33,219 nt of DNA, taken from NCBI RefSeq assembly GCF_030705415.1, contig NZ_JAUZED010000032.1:1-33219 (forward strand), given 5' to 3'. The position numbers and the translations under genes were made by a program. Origin of the DNA: Curtobacterium sp. A7_M15 (lineage in GTDB: Bacteria > Actinomycetota > Actinomycetes > Actinomycetales > Microbacteriaceae). The notes under the pieces were generated by a model, which worked only from the letters and a program-made list of their open reading frames with translations, ran no database searches and was not told where the DNA came from. This document shows, piece after piece, positions 8,177 to 15,592 of this stretch; position 1 is the stretch's first letter, and the number at the start of each line of letters is the position of its first letter.

Positions 8177-9217
8177 ATGTCCAACGAGACCTCCTCCTAC
8201 ATCGACGACATCCGCGAGCAGCCGGCCGCGCTCCGACGCCAGGCCGACGCGCCGCTGCCCGCGGCGCTCGCCGCCGTCGACCTGAGTGGCCACGACCGGA
8301 TCGTCCTGACCGGGATGGGCTCGTCCGACTACGCGGCCGTGCCGATCGAGCGCGCGCTCGCTGCGCGGGGCCTCCCGGTCGTGCGCATCGACGCCGGCCA
8401 GCTCCTCGACGTGCCGGACCGCGTCACCGACCGGACGCTCGTCTGGGCGACGTCCCAGTCCGGCCGGAGCGGCGAGGTCGCCGCGCTCGCGGACGCGCTG
8501 ACCGGAGCGCGCAAGCCGGCACTCACGATCGCGACGACCGACGACACGTCGAGCCCGCTGGCCGCGATGGCCGACATCGTCCTCGAGCTGCACAGCGGTC
8601 CGGAGGCGACCGTCAGCACCAAGAGCTACCTCAACACGCTCGCCGCCCAGCAGCGCGCCCTCACCGTCATGACCGGCGGCTCCCTCGGCGCCGTCGACGA
8701 GGACGTCCGTCGCACCGCGGACGACGTCGCCCGGCTGCTCGACGCCTGGCCGGACACGGACGCGTTCGCAGCGGAGGCCTGGAACGCGCCGCGCTCGCGG
8801 TTCGCGTACATCGGCATCGGTGACGACGCCGCCACCGCACTCACCGGTGCCCTCATCACCAAGGAATCGGCGAAGGTCCCCGTCGAGGGTTTCGTGGGCG
8901 GTGCGTTCCGACACGGCCCCTACGAACTCGCCGGTCCCGGACTCACCGCGGTGCTCTTCGGCCCGGGCAACTCGGATGACCCCTTCCTGCCGGGCCTCGC
9001 CCGGGACCTCGTCGCCTCGGGCGCCACGGTCCGCACCGTCGGTCCGACCGCGTACGACGGAACGGAGCTCCTCGCCACGCCGCAGGGCGGGAGTGCGCTC
9101 GCCCGACTCGCGGTCGGGTCGGTCCGGACGCAGCTGCTCACCCTCGGGTTCGCCGCCGCAACCGGCGAGGTCCCCGGACGGTTCCGCTTCGGCCAGAAGG
9201 TGACGGCGGCCCTGTGA
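8177..9217 (+). CDS. SIS-domain protein resembling the isomerase half of GlmS
   Basis: This 346-residue protein has two SIS sugar-phosphate-binding domains and no glutaminase domain. The N-terminal DIREQPAALRRQ, TGMGSSDYA, ATSQSGRSGEVAAL and STKSYLNTLAA segments match the sugar-isomerase half of glucosamine-6-phosphate synthase. By alignment, the catalytic glutamate and histidine of E. coli GlmS (E488, H504) fall on E230 (ITKES) and H246 (FRHGP) with identical spacing. The glutamate in GELKHGP is replaced by alanine here, and the C-terminal tail FGQKVT only approximates the GlmS tail. A sugar-phosphate deaminase, isomerase or deglycase (AgaS/FrlB-like) is likely. The stop overlaps the ROK start by 4 nt. 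The substrate is unknown. Confidence 0.85.
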   Translation: MSNETSSYIDDIREQPAALRRQADAPLPAALAAVDLSGHDRIVLTGMGSSDYAAVPIERALAARGLPVVRIDAGQLLDVPDRVTDRTLVWATSQSGRSGEVAALADALTGARKPALTIATTDDTSSPLAAMADIVLELHSGPEATVSTKSYLNTLAAQQRALTVMTGGSLGAVDEDVRRTADDVARLLDAWPDTDAFAAEAWNAPRSRFAYIGIGDDAATALTGALITKESAKVPVEGFVGGAFRHGPYELAGPGLTAVLFGPGNSDDPFLPGLARDLVASGATVRTVGPTAYDGTELLATPQGGSALARLAVGSVRTQLLTLGFAAATGEVPGRFRFGQKVTAAL

Positions 9218-10140
9218 GCGGCACGTCGGACTGCCGGGTGGGCGTCGACCTCGGCGGGACCGGTTCCCGCGCGATCGCCGTCGTCGACGGCTCGGTCGTC
9301 GCGGCCGTCGACGCCCCGAGTGCAGAACTCGGCGCCGGGTCCGAGGCGGAGCGGACCGAGCGGCTCGCCCGACTGATCACGGACGTCGTGCCCGCCGGGT
9401 CCAGCCTCACCGGGGTCGGCATCGGCGCGAGCGGCCCGGTGGACACCGACGCCGGCGTGATCCACAACGCGGCCACCCTGCCCTGGTTCACCGGGTTCCC
9501 GGTCGTCGACCGTCTCCGAGAACGCTTGGGGGTCCCGGTCGGCATCGACAACGACGCGGTGGCCGCAGCGCTCGGCGAGCACCGCGTCGGCGCCGGGACC
9601 GAATCCGACCGGCTGCTCATGCTGACGCTCGGCACCGGCGTTGGTGTCGCGATGCTGGTCGACGGCCGACCGGTCCGAGGCGCGGACGGCGCACACCCCG
9701 AAGGCGGGCACATCCCGATCAGCAGCGATCCGGAGCGGTGCTACTGCGGGCTCACGGGCTGTTTCGAGCAGGCGGCGTCCCGGACCACGCTGCAGCGGCG
9801 ACTCGGCGCTGCGATGGGCGGCGCCGCGGCAGGCCGCGGACTGATCGCCGAGGCCATGACGCTGGCTCCCGTGGACGAGCGGGTGGCGGCGGTGTTCCAC
9901 GAGTACGGCGCGGCCGTCGGGCGGGGGCTCGCCGCACTGCACACGCTGTGGCAGCCGCGGGTGACCGTGATCGGCGGGAGTGCGGCGGTGTGCTTCCCGC
10001 TCATCCGGGACGACCTCTACCGGACGCTCGGCCGTTCGGAGGACTACACCGTCGAGGTCGAACTCCGGCCCGCGGTCCTCGGCGACAACGCGGGCGCGAT
10101 CGGGGCGGCCGTCGCGATCGCGCCGGATCGGCGAGGCTGA
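9214..10140 (+). CDS. ROK-family sugar kinase
   Basis: This 308-residue cytoplasmic kinase belongs to the ROK family. The ATP-binding motif DLGGTGSRAIAVVDG lies near the N-terminus, followed by the IGASGPVDTDAGVI segment and the catalytic-site region GIDNDAVAAALGEH. The zinc-binding signature is complete: EGGHIPI then CYCGLTGCFEQAAS, giving one histidine and three cysteines. No helix-turn-helix precedes the kinase, so it is an enzyme rather than a NagC/Mlc-type repressor. Its GTG overlaps the SIS gene stop (GTGA), so translation is coupled. In context it probably phosphorylates the sugar brought in by the MFS porter; glucose, N-acetylglucosamine and N-acetylmannosamine are typical family substrates, but none can be assigned here. 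Confidence 0.9.
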   Translation: MSGTSDCRVGVDLGGTGSRAIAVVDGSVVAAVDAPSAELGAGSEAERTERLARLITDVVPAGSSLTGVGIGASGPVDTDAGVIHNAATLPWFTGFPVVDRLRERLGVPVGIDNDAVAAALGEHRVGAGTESDRLLMLTLGTGVGVAMLVDGRPVRGADGAHPEGGHIPISSDPERCYCGLTGCFEQAASRTTLQRRLGAAMGGAAAGRGLIAEAMTLAPVDERVAAVFHEYGAAVGRGLAALHTLWQPRVTVIGGSAAVCFPLIRDDLYRTLGRSEDYTVEVELRPAVLGDNAGAIGAAVAIAPDRRG

Positions 10141-10142
10141 CG

Positions 10143-10163
10143 GGGCGGTCGCTACGACCGCCC
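10143..10163 (+). terminator. Hairpin directly after the ROK kinase gene
   Basis: GGGCGGTCG (10143-10151) pairs perfectly with CGACCGCCC (10155-10163) around a 3-nt loop, beginning 3 nt after the stop codon. It fits an intrinsic-type terminator of the MFS-DeoR-SIS-ROK operon, although no U-tract follows. Confidence 0.65.
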
Positions 10164-10185
10164 GTGACGGTCGGACCACCGGACT

Positions 10186-10218
10186 GGAGGCGCGGTGCCG
10201 GACGCCAGCCGCGCCTCC
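10186..10218. repeat. Dispersed GGAGGCGCGG hairpin copy
   Basis: GGAGGCGCGG (10186-10195) pairs with CCGCGCCTCC (10209-10218). The arms share the core of the hairpins at 1-36, 15467-15506 and 28763-28807. Here it is a second stem-loop behind the ROK operon and may back up termination. Confidence 0.6.
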
Positions 10219-10274
10219 CGTCCGGTGGGTGGCAACGCCGGTCCGCGCGCGCCGTACGGGCGCAGAGTGGAGGC

Positions 10275-11237
10275 ATGCCCGCTCCCGCCGTTCCGCCCCC
10301 GACCGTGCGCCTGCTCGGCGAGCCCTGGGGTGACACGTCTCGCCGCGGCCGCTCGTACGCGAAGGACCCGTCCGTCGTGCGGTTCGGCGGCCGGTACCTG
10401 CTGTACTGCTCGCTCCCGTCGGCGAGCGACGACGAGCCGCAGGGTTGGTCGGTCGGCGTCGCCGAGAGCGACGACCTCGTCTCGTGGCGGACCGTGGCCG
10501 TGCTGCCGTCGTTCGGGGAGTACGACCGCAGCGGTGCGGCCGCGCCGGGTGCCGTGGTGATCGACGGTCGCGTGCACCTGTTCTTCCAGACCTACGGCCG
10601 CGGCCGCGAGGACTCGATCTGCCACGCGGTCAGCGACGACGGGCTCACGTTCACCCCGAACCCGGAGAACCCGGTGTTCCGGCCGACGGGGGAGTGGACC
10701 TGCGGGCGGGCGATCGACGCGGACGTGGTCGTGGCCGGGGACTGGTTGCTGCTCGGGTGGGTGACGCGCGACCCGACGATGACGACGCAGCTGCTGGGCA
10801 CGGCACGCGCACCGCTCGGGAGTGCGTACGGCCGTGCGGACTGGGAGCAGTTGTCCGTCGACGGTCCCGCGTTGGCCCCGGAGTTGCCCTGGGAGGAGGA
10901 GTGCATCGAGGCGCCGGCGCTCCGGTGGGACGGCGAGACGTTCACGGTCTTCTACGCGGGCGCGTACAACAACCGACCGCAGCAGATCGGTTGGGCGACG
11001 AGCCCCGACGGTCGGAGGTGGACGCGCGGCTCCGACCAGCCACTCGTGCCGGCGGGGCCCGAGGGGACGTGGAACCGGTCCGAGTCGGGCCACCCGGGGT
11101 ACTTCCGCGACGACGACGGGCGGGAGTACCTGTTCTTCCAGGGCAACCCGGACGACGGGCACACGTGGCGCATCGGCGCGACCGAGCTGACGTTCGTCGA
11201 CGGCGTGCCGCGCGTGCGGCTGGAACCCCGGGACTGA
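10275..11237 (+). CDS. GH43-like five-bladed beta-propeller glycosidase
   Basis: This 320-residue protein has the repeating blade motifs of GH43/GH32-type propellers. Blade-like repeats include FGGRYLLYCS, VGVAESDDLVSWR, IDGRVHLFFQTYG, ICHAVSDDGLTF and IGWATSPDGRRWTRG. Candidate active-site acids are D31 (YAKDP, nucleophile/base position), D148 or D150 (RAIDADV, pKa-modulator position) and E212 (CIEAP, acid position). No signal peptide is present, so it should act inside the cell. It stands alone between two hairpins and a convergent TetR gene. The ATG at 10275 has GGAGG only 1 nt upstream, so it may be a leaderless start; a GTG at 10302 is an alternative. Whether it cleaves arabinosides, xylosides or fructosides cannot be read from the sequence. 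Confidence 0.75.
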   Translation: MPAPAVPPPTVRLLGEPWGDTSRRGRSYAKDPSVVRFGGRYLLYCSLPSASDDEPQGWSVGVAESDDLVSWRTVAVLPSFGEYDRSGAAAPGAVVIDGRVHLFFQTYGRGREDSICHAVSDDGLTFTPNPENPVFRPTGEWTCGRAIDADVVVAGDWLLLGWVTRDPTMTTQLLGTARAPLGSAYGRADWEQLSVDGPALAPELPWEEECIEAPALRWDGETFTVFYAGAYNNRPQQIGWATSPDGRRWTRGSDQPLVPAGPEGTWNRSESGHPGYFRDDDGREYLFFQGNPDDGHTWRIGATELTFVDGVPRVRLEPRD

Positions 11238-11252
11238 CGGGCGCGCGTCAGT
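11233..11252. terminator. Bidirectional hairpin overlapping two convergent stops
   Basis: ACTGACG (11233-11239) pairs with CGTCAGT (11246-11252). The stem includes the stop codons of both the glycosidase (plus) and the TetR gene (minus), which are only 10 nt apart. It probably serves both transcripts. Confidence 0.5.
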
Positions 11253-11817
11253 CGGCGCGGATCACCGCACGGCAGCTCCGCAGGAAGGAGGCGGCGAGCA
11301 TCTCCTCGCCGTCGAGGTACCCCGCCACCATGGCGCCGTCCCGCAGCAGCATCAGGTCGGCGGAGACCCCCGCCGGGTCCGGCAGGTGCAGCGGCTCGAT
11401 GATCCGCCCGAAGGTCTCCTTGCACCAGGCCCGGTGCTGGTCGACCGTCCTCCGCACGGCGCTCTCGGGATCGGGGTACTCGGCCGAGGCGTTGATGAAC
11501 GGACAGCCGCGGAACCCCGGCTCGCACGCCATGCCGCCCAGCGCGCCGGCGATCAGCTCGAACGCCCGGTCAGGGTCGCCGTCGGCGTGTTCGACGGCTG
11601 CGCCGATCCCCTCGCGCTCCTGCTGGGCACGTCGCTCCAGGTGCGCCACGACGAGGTCGTCCTTGCTCTTGAAGTGCCGGTAGAACGTCACCTTCGTCGT
11701 GCCCGCCCGCTCGATCACGCGGTCGACGCTCACGGCGCGCAGGCCCTCTGCGTAGAACAGCTCGGTCGCCGCCTCGATGAGCCGCTCGCGCATGGACACC
11801 TTCATCGCACCGATCAT
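11248..11817 (-). CDS. TetR/AcrR-family transcriptional regulator
   Basis: This 189-residue repressor has the standard N-terminal TetR helix-turn-helix: RERLIEAATELFYAEGLRAVSVDRVIERAGTTKVTFYRHFKSKDDLV. A helical ligand domain of about 130 residues follows, with cysteines in GMACEPGFRGCPFINA. That GCPFINAS stretch is common in TetR proteins of the YxaF/LmrA-like group, which often answer to small electrophiles, quinones or antibiotics. It is divergent from the DUF308-oxidoreductase-EthD operon. A perfect 14-bp palindrome overlaps that operon's likely -10 box, so it most probably represses the operon and perhaps itself. The ATG at 11817 has GGGAG upstream; an internal ATG two or more codons downstream is possible. 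Confidence 0.9.
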   Translation of the reverse strand: MIGAMKVSMRERLIEAATELFYAEGLRAVSVDRVIERAGTTKVTFYRHFKSKDDLVVAHLERRAQQEREGIGAAVEHADGDPDRAFELIAGALGGMACEPGFRGCPFINASAEYPDPESAVRRTVDQHRAWCKETFGRIIEPLHLPDPAGVSADLMLLRDGAMVAGYLDGEEMLAASFLRSCRAVIRAD

Positions 11818-11869
11818 ATTCGCTCCCGCCCTCGCTCTTGCGCTTCCCAGGATGGCCCCCTACGGTCGG

Positions 11870-11886
11870 TATAGTGACTAGTCACT
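11870..11886 (+). promoter_or_regulatory. -10 box overlapped by a 14-bp TetR-type operator
   Basis: The hexamer TATAGT (11870-11875) is a good -10 element for the plus-strand operon. AGTGACTAGTCACT (11873-11886) is a perfect palindrome overlapping it. The site lies in the gap between the divergent TetR gene and the DUF308 gene, the classical layout for TetR repression. No convincing -35 box was found at 17 nt spacing. Confidence 0.65.
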
Positions 11887-11955
11887 CTACTTGTCACCTC
11901 AGTGCCCGGCAAGGTCCGCGCGGCGCTGTCGACACCACCACGCGAAAGGCTCTCC

Positions 11956-12519
11956 ATGTCCTCCACCACCGCCTCCCGTCCGGCGGGGATCGCGGCGACG
12001 CTGCGCACCCTGTACTTCGTCCGGTTCGCGTTCCAGCTCGTCTGGGCGATCGCCCTGATCGCCACCGCCTCCGCCGGGCTCGGCCCGGTGAACGTCACCC
12101 TGCTGCTGCTCTACCCGCTGTTCGACGTGGTCGCCGCGGTCATCGACCACCGCGCTTCCCGTGCCACGGGACCGGCACCGTTGTTGTACGTCAACATGGC
12201 GCTCAGCCTCCTCACCGCGATCGGCCTCGGCTTCGCGGTCGCCTCGGGAGTCCCCGCGGTCATGGTCGTCTGGGGCCTCTGGGCCGTCACCGCGGGAGCG
12301 GTGCAGTTGATCGTCGCGATCCTGCGTCGTCGCCTCGGCGGGCAGTGGCCGATGATCCTCAGCGGCGGCATCTCCGTGCTGGCCGGTGCGAGCTTCATCT
12401 TCGGCGCCACGAACGCGACGTCCGTCGCGGGGATCGGCGGCTACGCGATCCTCGGAGCGGTCTTCTTCCTCGTGTCGGCCGTCCGGTTGCAGCGCGCCGC
12501 GAAGGCGGAACGAGCATGA
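11956..12519 (+). CDS. DUF308/HdeD-like small membrane protein
   Basis: This 187-residue protein is almost entirely hydrophobic, with about six membrane segments in pairs (VRFAFQLVWAIALIATA, VTLLLLYPLFDVVAAVI, LYVNMALSLLTAIGLGFAV, VMVVWGLWAVTAGAVQLIVAI, ILSGGISVLAGASFIF, YAILGAVFFLVSAVRL). The pattern fits the DUF308 (HdeD-like) family, whose members are stress-linked but have no agreed biochemical role. The ATG at 11956 follows GAAAGG at about 8 nt; a longer form from 11902 lacks support. Its stop overlaps the next ATG (ATGA), so it is translationally coupled to the flavin oxidoreductase gene. Confidence 0.8.
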   Translation: MSSTTASRPAGIAATLRTLYFVRFAFQLVWAIALIATASAGLGPVNVTLLLLYPLFDVVAAVIDHRASRATGPAPLLYVNMALSLLTAIGLGFAVASGVPAVMVVWGLWAVTAGAVQLIVAILRRRLGGQWPMILSGGISVLAGASFIFGATNATSVAGIGGYAILGAVFFLVSAVRLQRAAKAERA

Positions 12520-13955
12520 GCGGGGACCAGTACGACGTCGTCGTCATCGGCGCCGGCCCCGTCGGCGAGAACGTCGCCGACGGCGCCGTGAAGGGCGGCC
12601 TCAGCGTCGCGATCGTCGAGTCGGAACTGGTCGGCGGTGAGTGCTCCTACTGGGCCTGCATGCCGACGAAGGCGCTCCTGCGCGACGTCTCCGCGCTCCG
12701 CGCCGTGCAGCACCTTCCCGCCGCCGCCGCCGCGGTCACCGGCACCCTCGACCCGGCCGCCGTCCTCGCCCGCCGGGACCGGTTCGCCTCGAACTGGGAC
12801 GACGCGGGACAGGTCTCCTGGCTCGAGAGCGCCGGCGTCGACCTGGTCCGCGGCCACGGCCGCCTCACGGGGACCCGGTCCGTGTCGGTCACTGCCGCGG
12901 ACGGGACCGTGCAGGAACTCACCGCACGGCACGCGGTCGTCGTCGCGACCGGGACGAGCGCCGCTGTCCCCCCGATCCCCGGTCTCGCCGATGCTCAGCC
13001 ATGGACCAGCCGCGAAGCCGTCGCTGCTGATCACGTCCCCGACCGTCTGGCGATCATCGGCGGGGGAGTGGTCGGCACCGAGATGGCGACCGCCTACAGC
13101 GCCCTCGGCTCCGACGTCACCTTCATCGTCCGCGACGGCGTCCTGCCGAACGTGGAACCGTACGCGTCCCAGCTCGTCATCGTGTCGCTCGAAGCAGCCG
13201 GCGTCCGCGTCATGCTCGGCGCGTCGCCCGCACAGGTGCGCCGCGACCTCGGTGGCACGGTGCACGTCACGCTCGAGGACGGCGAGACGATCGACGCCGA
13301 CGAGGTCCTCATCGCCACCGGTCGGAAGCCCAACACCGGCGACCTCGGACTCGAGACCGTCGGACTCGCGCCGGGAGCGTGGCTCGCGGTCGACGAGACG
13401 CTCCGGGTGACCGGTGCCGACGGCGCGGCGCTCGGCGACGGCTGGCTCTACGCCGCCGGTGACGTGAACCGCCGCGTGCTCCTGACGCACCAGGGCAAGT
13501 ACCAGGCCCGCGCGGTCGGCGAGGTCGTCGTCGCCCGCGCGACCGGAGCACCCGTCGACGACGCCCCCTGGGGTCGTCACGTGGCCACCGCCGACCACAG
13601 TGCTGTTCCGCAGGTCGTCTTCAGCAGCCCGGAGGTCGTCTCCGTCGGGCACACGGTCGCCAGCGCGGCCGCCGCCGGCCTGACGGTGCGGGTCGCCGAG
13701 TACGACCTCGGCGCGGTCGCCGGTGCCGCCCTGCACGCCGACGGCTACACCGGACGGGCGAGCCTCCTCGTCGACGACGAGCGCGACGTCGTCGTCGGCT
13801 TCACCGCGGTCGGGTCGGACACCACCGAGCTCGTGCACGCGGCGACCATCGCGATCACCGGCGAGGTGCCGATCGACCGCCTCTGGCACGCGGTGCCCGC
13901 CTACCCCACCATCAGCGAGGTCTGGCTCCGCCTCCTCGAGACCCTCGGTCGCTGA
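12516..13955 (+). CDS. FAD-dependent pyridine nucleotide-disulfide oxidoreductase
   Basis: This 479-residue flavoenzyme belongs to the dihydrolipoamide dehydrogenase/mercuric reductase superfamily. It has the FAD-binding VVIGAGPVGENVA (from residue 8), the redox pair C43 and C48 in GGECSYWACMPTK, the NAD(P) site IIGGGVVGTEMATAYSALG and the second FAD motif GWLYAAGDV. The C-terminal dimerisation domain ends with HAVPAYPTISEVWLRLLE. In true lipoamide dehydrogenases the position before PT is the catalytic histidine (HPT..E); here it is tyrosine, so classical lipoamide turnover is unlikely. A quinone, dye or thiol reductase role is more plausible. It is the second gene of a probably TetR-controlled operon. 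Confidence 0.88.
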   Translation: MSGDQYDVVVIGAGPVGENVADGAVKGGLSVAIVESELVGGECSYWACMPTKALLRDVSALRAVQHLPAAAAAVTGTLDPAAVLARRDRFASNWDDAGQVSWLESAGVDLVRGHGRLTGTRSVSVTAADGTVQELTARHAVVVATGTSAAVPPIPGLADAQPWTSREAVAADHVPDRLAIIGGGVVGTEMATAYSALGSDVTFIVRDGVLPNVEPYASQLVIVSLEAAGVRVMLGASPAQVRRDLGGTVHVTLEDGETIDADEVLIATGRKPNTGDLGLETVGLAPGAWLAVDETLRVTGADGAALGDGWLYAAGDVNRRVLLTHQGKYQARAVGEVVVARATGAPVDDAPWGRHVATADHSAVPQVVFSSPEVVSVGHTVASAAAAGLTVRVAEYDLGAVAGAALHADGYTGRASLLVDDERDVVVGFTAVGSDTTELVHAATIAITGEVPIDRLWHAVPAYPTISEVWLRLLETLGR

Positions 13956-13984
13956 CCACCACCCCCTCACGAACGGACGACACC

Positions 13985-14290
13985 ATGCCCACGAAGATCA
14001 CCCTCGTCATCGACAACCCCGACGACCCGACGGCGTTCGAACCGACCTACGCGCAGATCGACAGCACCGCCCGACAGCTGCCCGGGCTCCGCCGTGCCGA
14101 GTCGGCGAAGGTCTGGCCGAAGGAGGACGGGACCCCGACTCCCGCCTACCGCACCCTCGACCTGTACTTCGACAGCTACGAGGACGCCTCGGCAGCCGTG
14201 ACCACCGAGACAGCCCAGGACCTCTTCGGCCGCCTGATCGGTTCCGGTGTCCCGTTCACGGGGCTCTTCTCCGACATCGAACCGGAGTAG
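13985..14290 (+). CDS. EthD-like small protein (dimeric alpha/beta barrel)
   Basis: This 101-residue protein begins MPTKITLVIDNPDDPTAFEPTYAQ and ends in GVPFTGLFSDIE. A first strand, a helix, a central strand (AYRTLDLYFDSYED) and a final helix followed by a short strand fit the EthD/ferredoxin-like dimeric barrel fold. Members of this fold are accessory or small catalytic proteins in oxidation pathways. It starts 29 nt after the flavin oxidoreductase gene and probably shares its mRNA. The ribosome site is weak (ACGGACG). The exact function is unknown; the fold assignment is by pattern only. Confidence 0.7.
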   Translation: MPTKITLVIDNPDDPTAFEPTYAQIDSTARQLPGLRRAESAKVWPKEDGTPTPAYRTLDLYFDSYEDASAAVTTETAQDLFGRLIGSGVPFTGLFSDIEPE

Positions 14291-14316
14291 GACGGGCCGA
14301 TCCCGGTCGTCCTGTC

Positions 14317-14358
14317 CACGGGGACGGGCCCTGGCGCACGCCAGGGCCCGTCCCCGTG
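14317..14358 (+). terminator. Very strong hairpin terminator after the EthD-like gene
   Basis: Positions 14317-14336 and 14339-14358 are a perfect 20-bp inverted repeat separated by only 2 nt. It lies 26 nt past the EthD-like stop and 47 nt before the TerC start, so it ends the TetR-controlled operon. TerC must then be driven from the short remaining gap or by readthrough. Confidence 0.8.
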
Positions 14359-14405
14359 TCAGGCTTGTCGGGCTCCCTCCCGCCCACCAACCAGGAAGGC
14401 CCCGG

Positions 14406-15398
14406 ATGCTCGAGCTCCCGGCCGTGTTCGAAGTCGGCTCCCTGATCGCCATCGTCGCGATCCTGCTGGCCGACCTCCTCGTCGTCGCACGGCGTCCGCA
14501 CGTGCCGACGCTCAAGGAGTCCGGTCTGTGGGTGGGTCTCTACGTCGGCCTCGCGCTGCTGTTCGCCGTCGCGATGTTCGTCTTCGCCGGAGGGGAGCCG
14601 GCCGGGCAGTTCCTCGCGGGCTGGCTGACCGAGTACAGCCTGAGCATCGACAACCTCTTCGTGTTCGTGATCCTCATGGCGCGCTTCTCCGTGCCGAAGG
14701 CGATCCAACAAGAGGTGCTGATGCTCGGCATCATCATCGCGCTGGTCCTGCGCGGGGTGTTCATCCTGCTCGGAGCCCGCCTGATCGAGGACTTCTCGTG
14801 GATCTTCTACCTCTTCGGGGCGTGGCTGGTGTGGACGGCGATCCAGCAGCTCCGGGGCGACGACGACGATGACGAGAAGGACAGCCTGATCGTCCGGCTG
14901 CTCCGGCGTCGGGTCCGCATCACGGACACGTACGACGGCATGAAGTTCCGCATCGTGCAGGACGGCGCGCGACACTTCACGCCGCTGTTGGTGGTCCTCA
15001 TCGCGATCGGGACGACCGACCTGCTCTTCGCGCTCGACTCGATCCCGGCGATCTTCGGCATCACCGAGAGCGCGTTCATCGTGTTCACCGCGAACGTCTT
15101 CGCGCTCATGGGCCTGCGGCAGCTGTACTTCCTGCTCGGCGGGCTGCTCGAGCGGCTGGTGTACCTCAAGTACGGGATCGCGGCGATCCTCGCGTTCATC
15201 GGCGTGAAGCTCGTCCTGCACGCCCTGCACGGCAACGAACTGCCGTTCATCAACGGCGGGGAGCACGTCGAGTGGGCCCCCGAGATCGGGACCGGGGTGT
15301 CGCTGCTGGTGATCGTCGTGGCCATGGGTGTGGCGACCGGGGCGAGCCTCCTGCGGATGCGGCGTGAGGACGAGCCGCGCGACGCGGGCGCCGCGTAG
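14406..15398 (+). CDS. TerC-family integral membrane protein
   Basis: This 330-residue protein has about nine hydrophobic helices and the TerC signatures: EYSLSIDNLFVFVILMARF, a second acidic motif FALDSIPAIFGIT, and FIVFTANVFALMGLRQLYFLLG. It also has an acidic cytosolic loop (GDDDDDEKD). TerC relatives include the E. coli Alx manganese exporter and tellurite-resistance TerC; some bacterial members help metalate secreted enzymes with Mn. The conserved aspartates in the two motifs are candidate metal-binding residues. The ATG at 14406 follows AGGAAGG. No yybP-ykoY-type manganese riboswitch is visible in the 47 nt between the preceding terminator and the start. Confidence 0.9.
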   Translation: MLELPAVFEVGSLIAIVAILLADLLVVARRPHVPTLKESGLWVGLYVGLALLFAVAMFVFAGGEPAGQFLAGWLTEYSLSIDNLFVFVILMARFSVPKAIQQEVLMLGIIIALVLRGVFILLGARLIEDFSWIFYLFGAWLVWTAIQQLRGDDDDDEKDSLIVRLLRRRVRITDTYDGMKFRIVQDGARHFTPLLVVLIAIGTTDLLFALDSIPAIFGITESAFIVFTANVFALMGLRQLYFLLGGLLERLVYLKYGIAAILAFIGVKLVLHALHGNELPFINGGEHVEWAPEIGTGVSLLVIVVAMGVATGASLLRMRREDEPRDAGAA

Positions 15399-15466
15399 CG
15401 GCGTCACGGCGGTCACGGGAGGCGCGGTGAGGGCCCGCCCCGTCCCTCCTGAAGCACGGCGGTGCG

Positions 15467-15506
15467 GACGGGAGGGGCGGTGCCAGGCCGAACCGCGCCT
15501 CCCGTC
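15467..15506 (+). terminator. Hairpin terminator after terC (dispersed repeat copy)
   Basis: GACGGGAGGGGCGGT (15467-15481) pairs with ACCGCGCCTCCCGTC (15492-15506) with one mismatch. A partial second copy of the left arm, GGGAGGCGCGGT, lies at 15417-15428 and would pair perfectly with 15492-15503, so two alternative stems exist. It separates terC from the following ABC operon. Confidence 0.7.
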
Positions 15507-15527
15507 CCACAACTGGTGATTACAACG

Positions 15528-15556
15528 TTGACATCACGTTTACAGCGCTGTAAACA
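15528..15556 (+). promoter_or_regulatory. Promoter with an 18-bp LacI-type operator in the spacer
   Basis: A perfect -35 TTGACA (15528-15533) and a -10-like TAAACA (15551-15556) are separated by 17 nt. The palindrome GTTTACAGCGCTGTAAAC (15538-15555) fills the spacer. Its central GCGC and symmetric TTTACA/TGTAAA arms fit LacI-family operators. It drives the second sugar ABC operon 37 nt downstream; the LacI-type gene at 21209-22228 is the best candidate partner. Confidence 0.75.
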
Positions 15557-15592
15557 AGACGGGCGCGACGACGCGCACGAGGGAGAGACCCG

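Noticed and set aside
9214..10140. ROK protein as a NagC/Mlc-like repressor
   Set aside because: The N-terminus starts directly at the ATP-binding motif with no helix-turn-helix.
14359..14405. Possible manganese (yybP-ykoY) riboswitch before terC
   Set aside because: Only 47 nt separate the preceding terminator from the start, which is too short for the conserved riboswitch fold.
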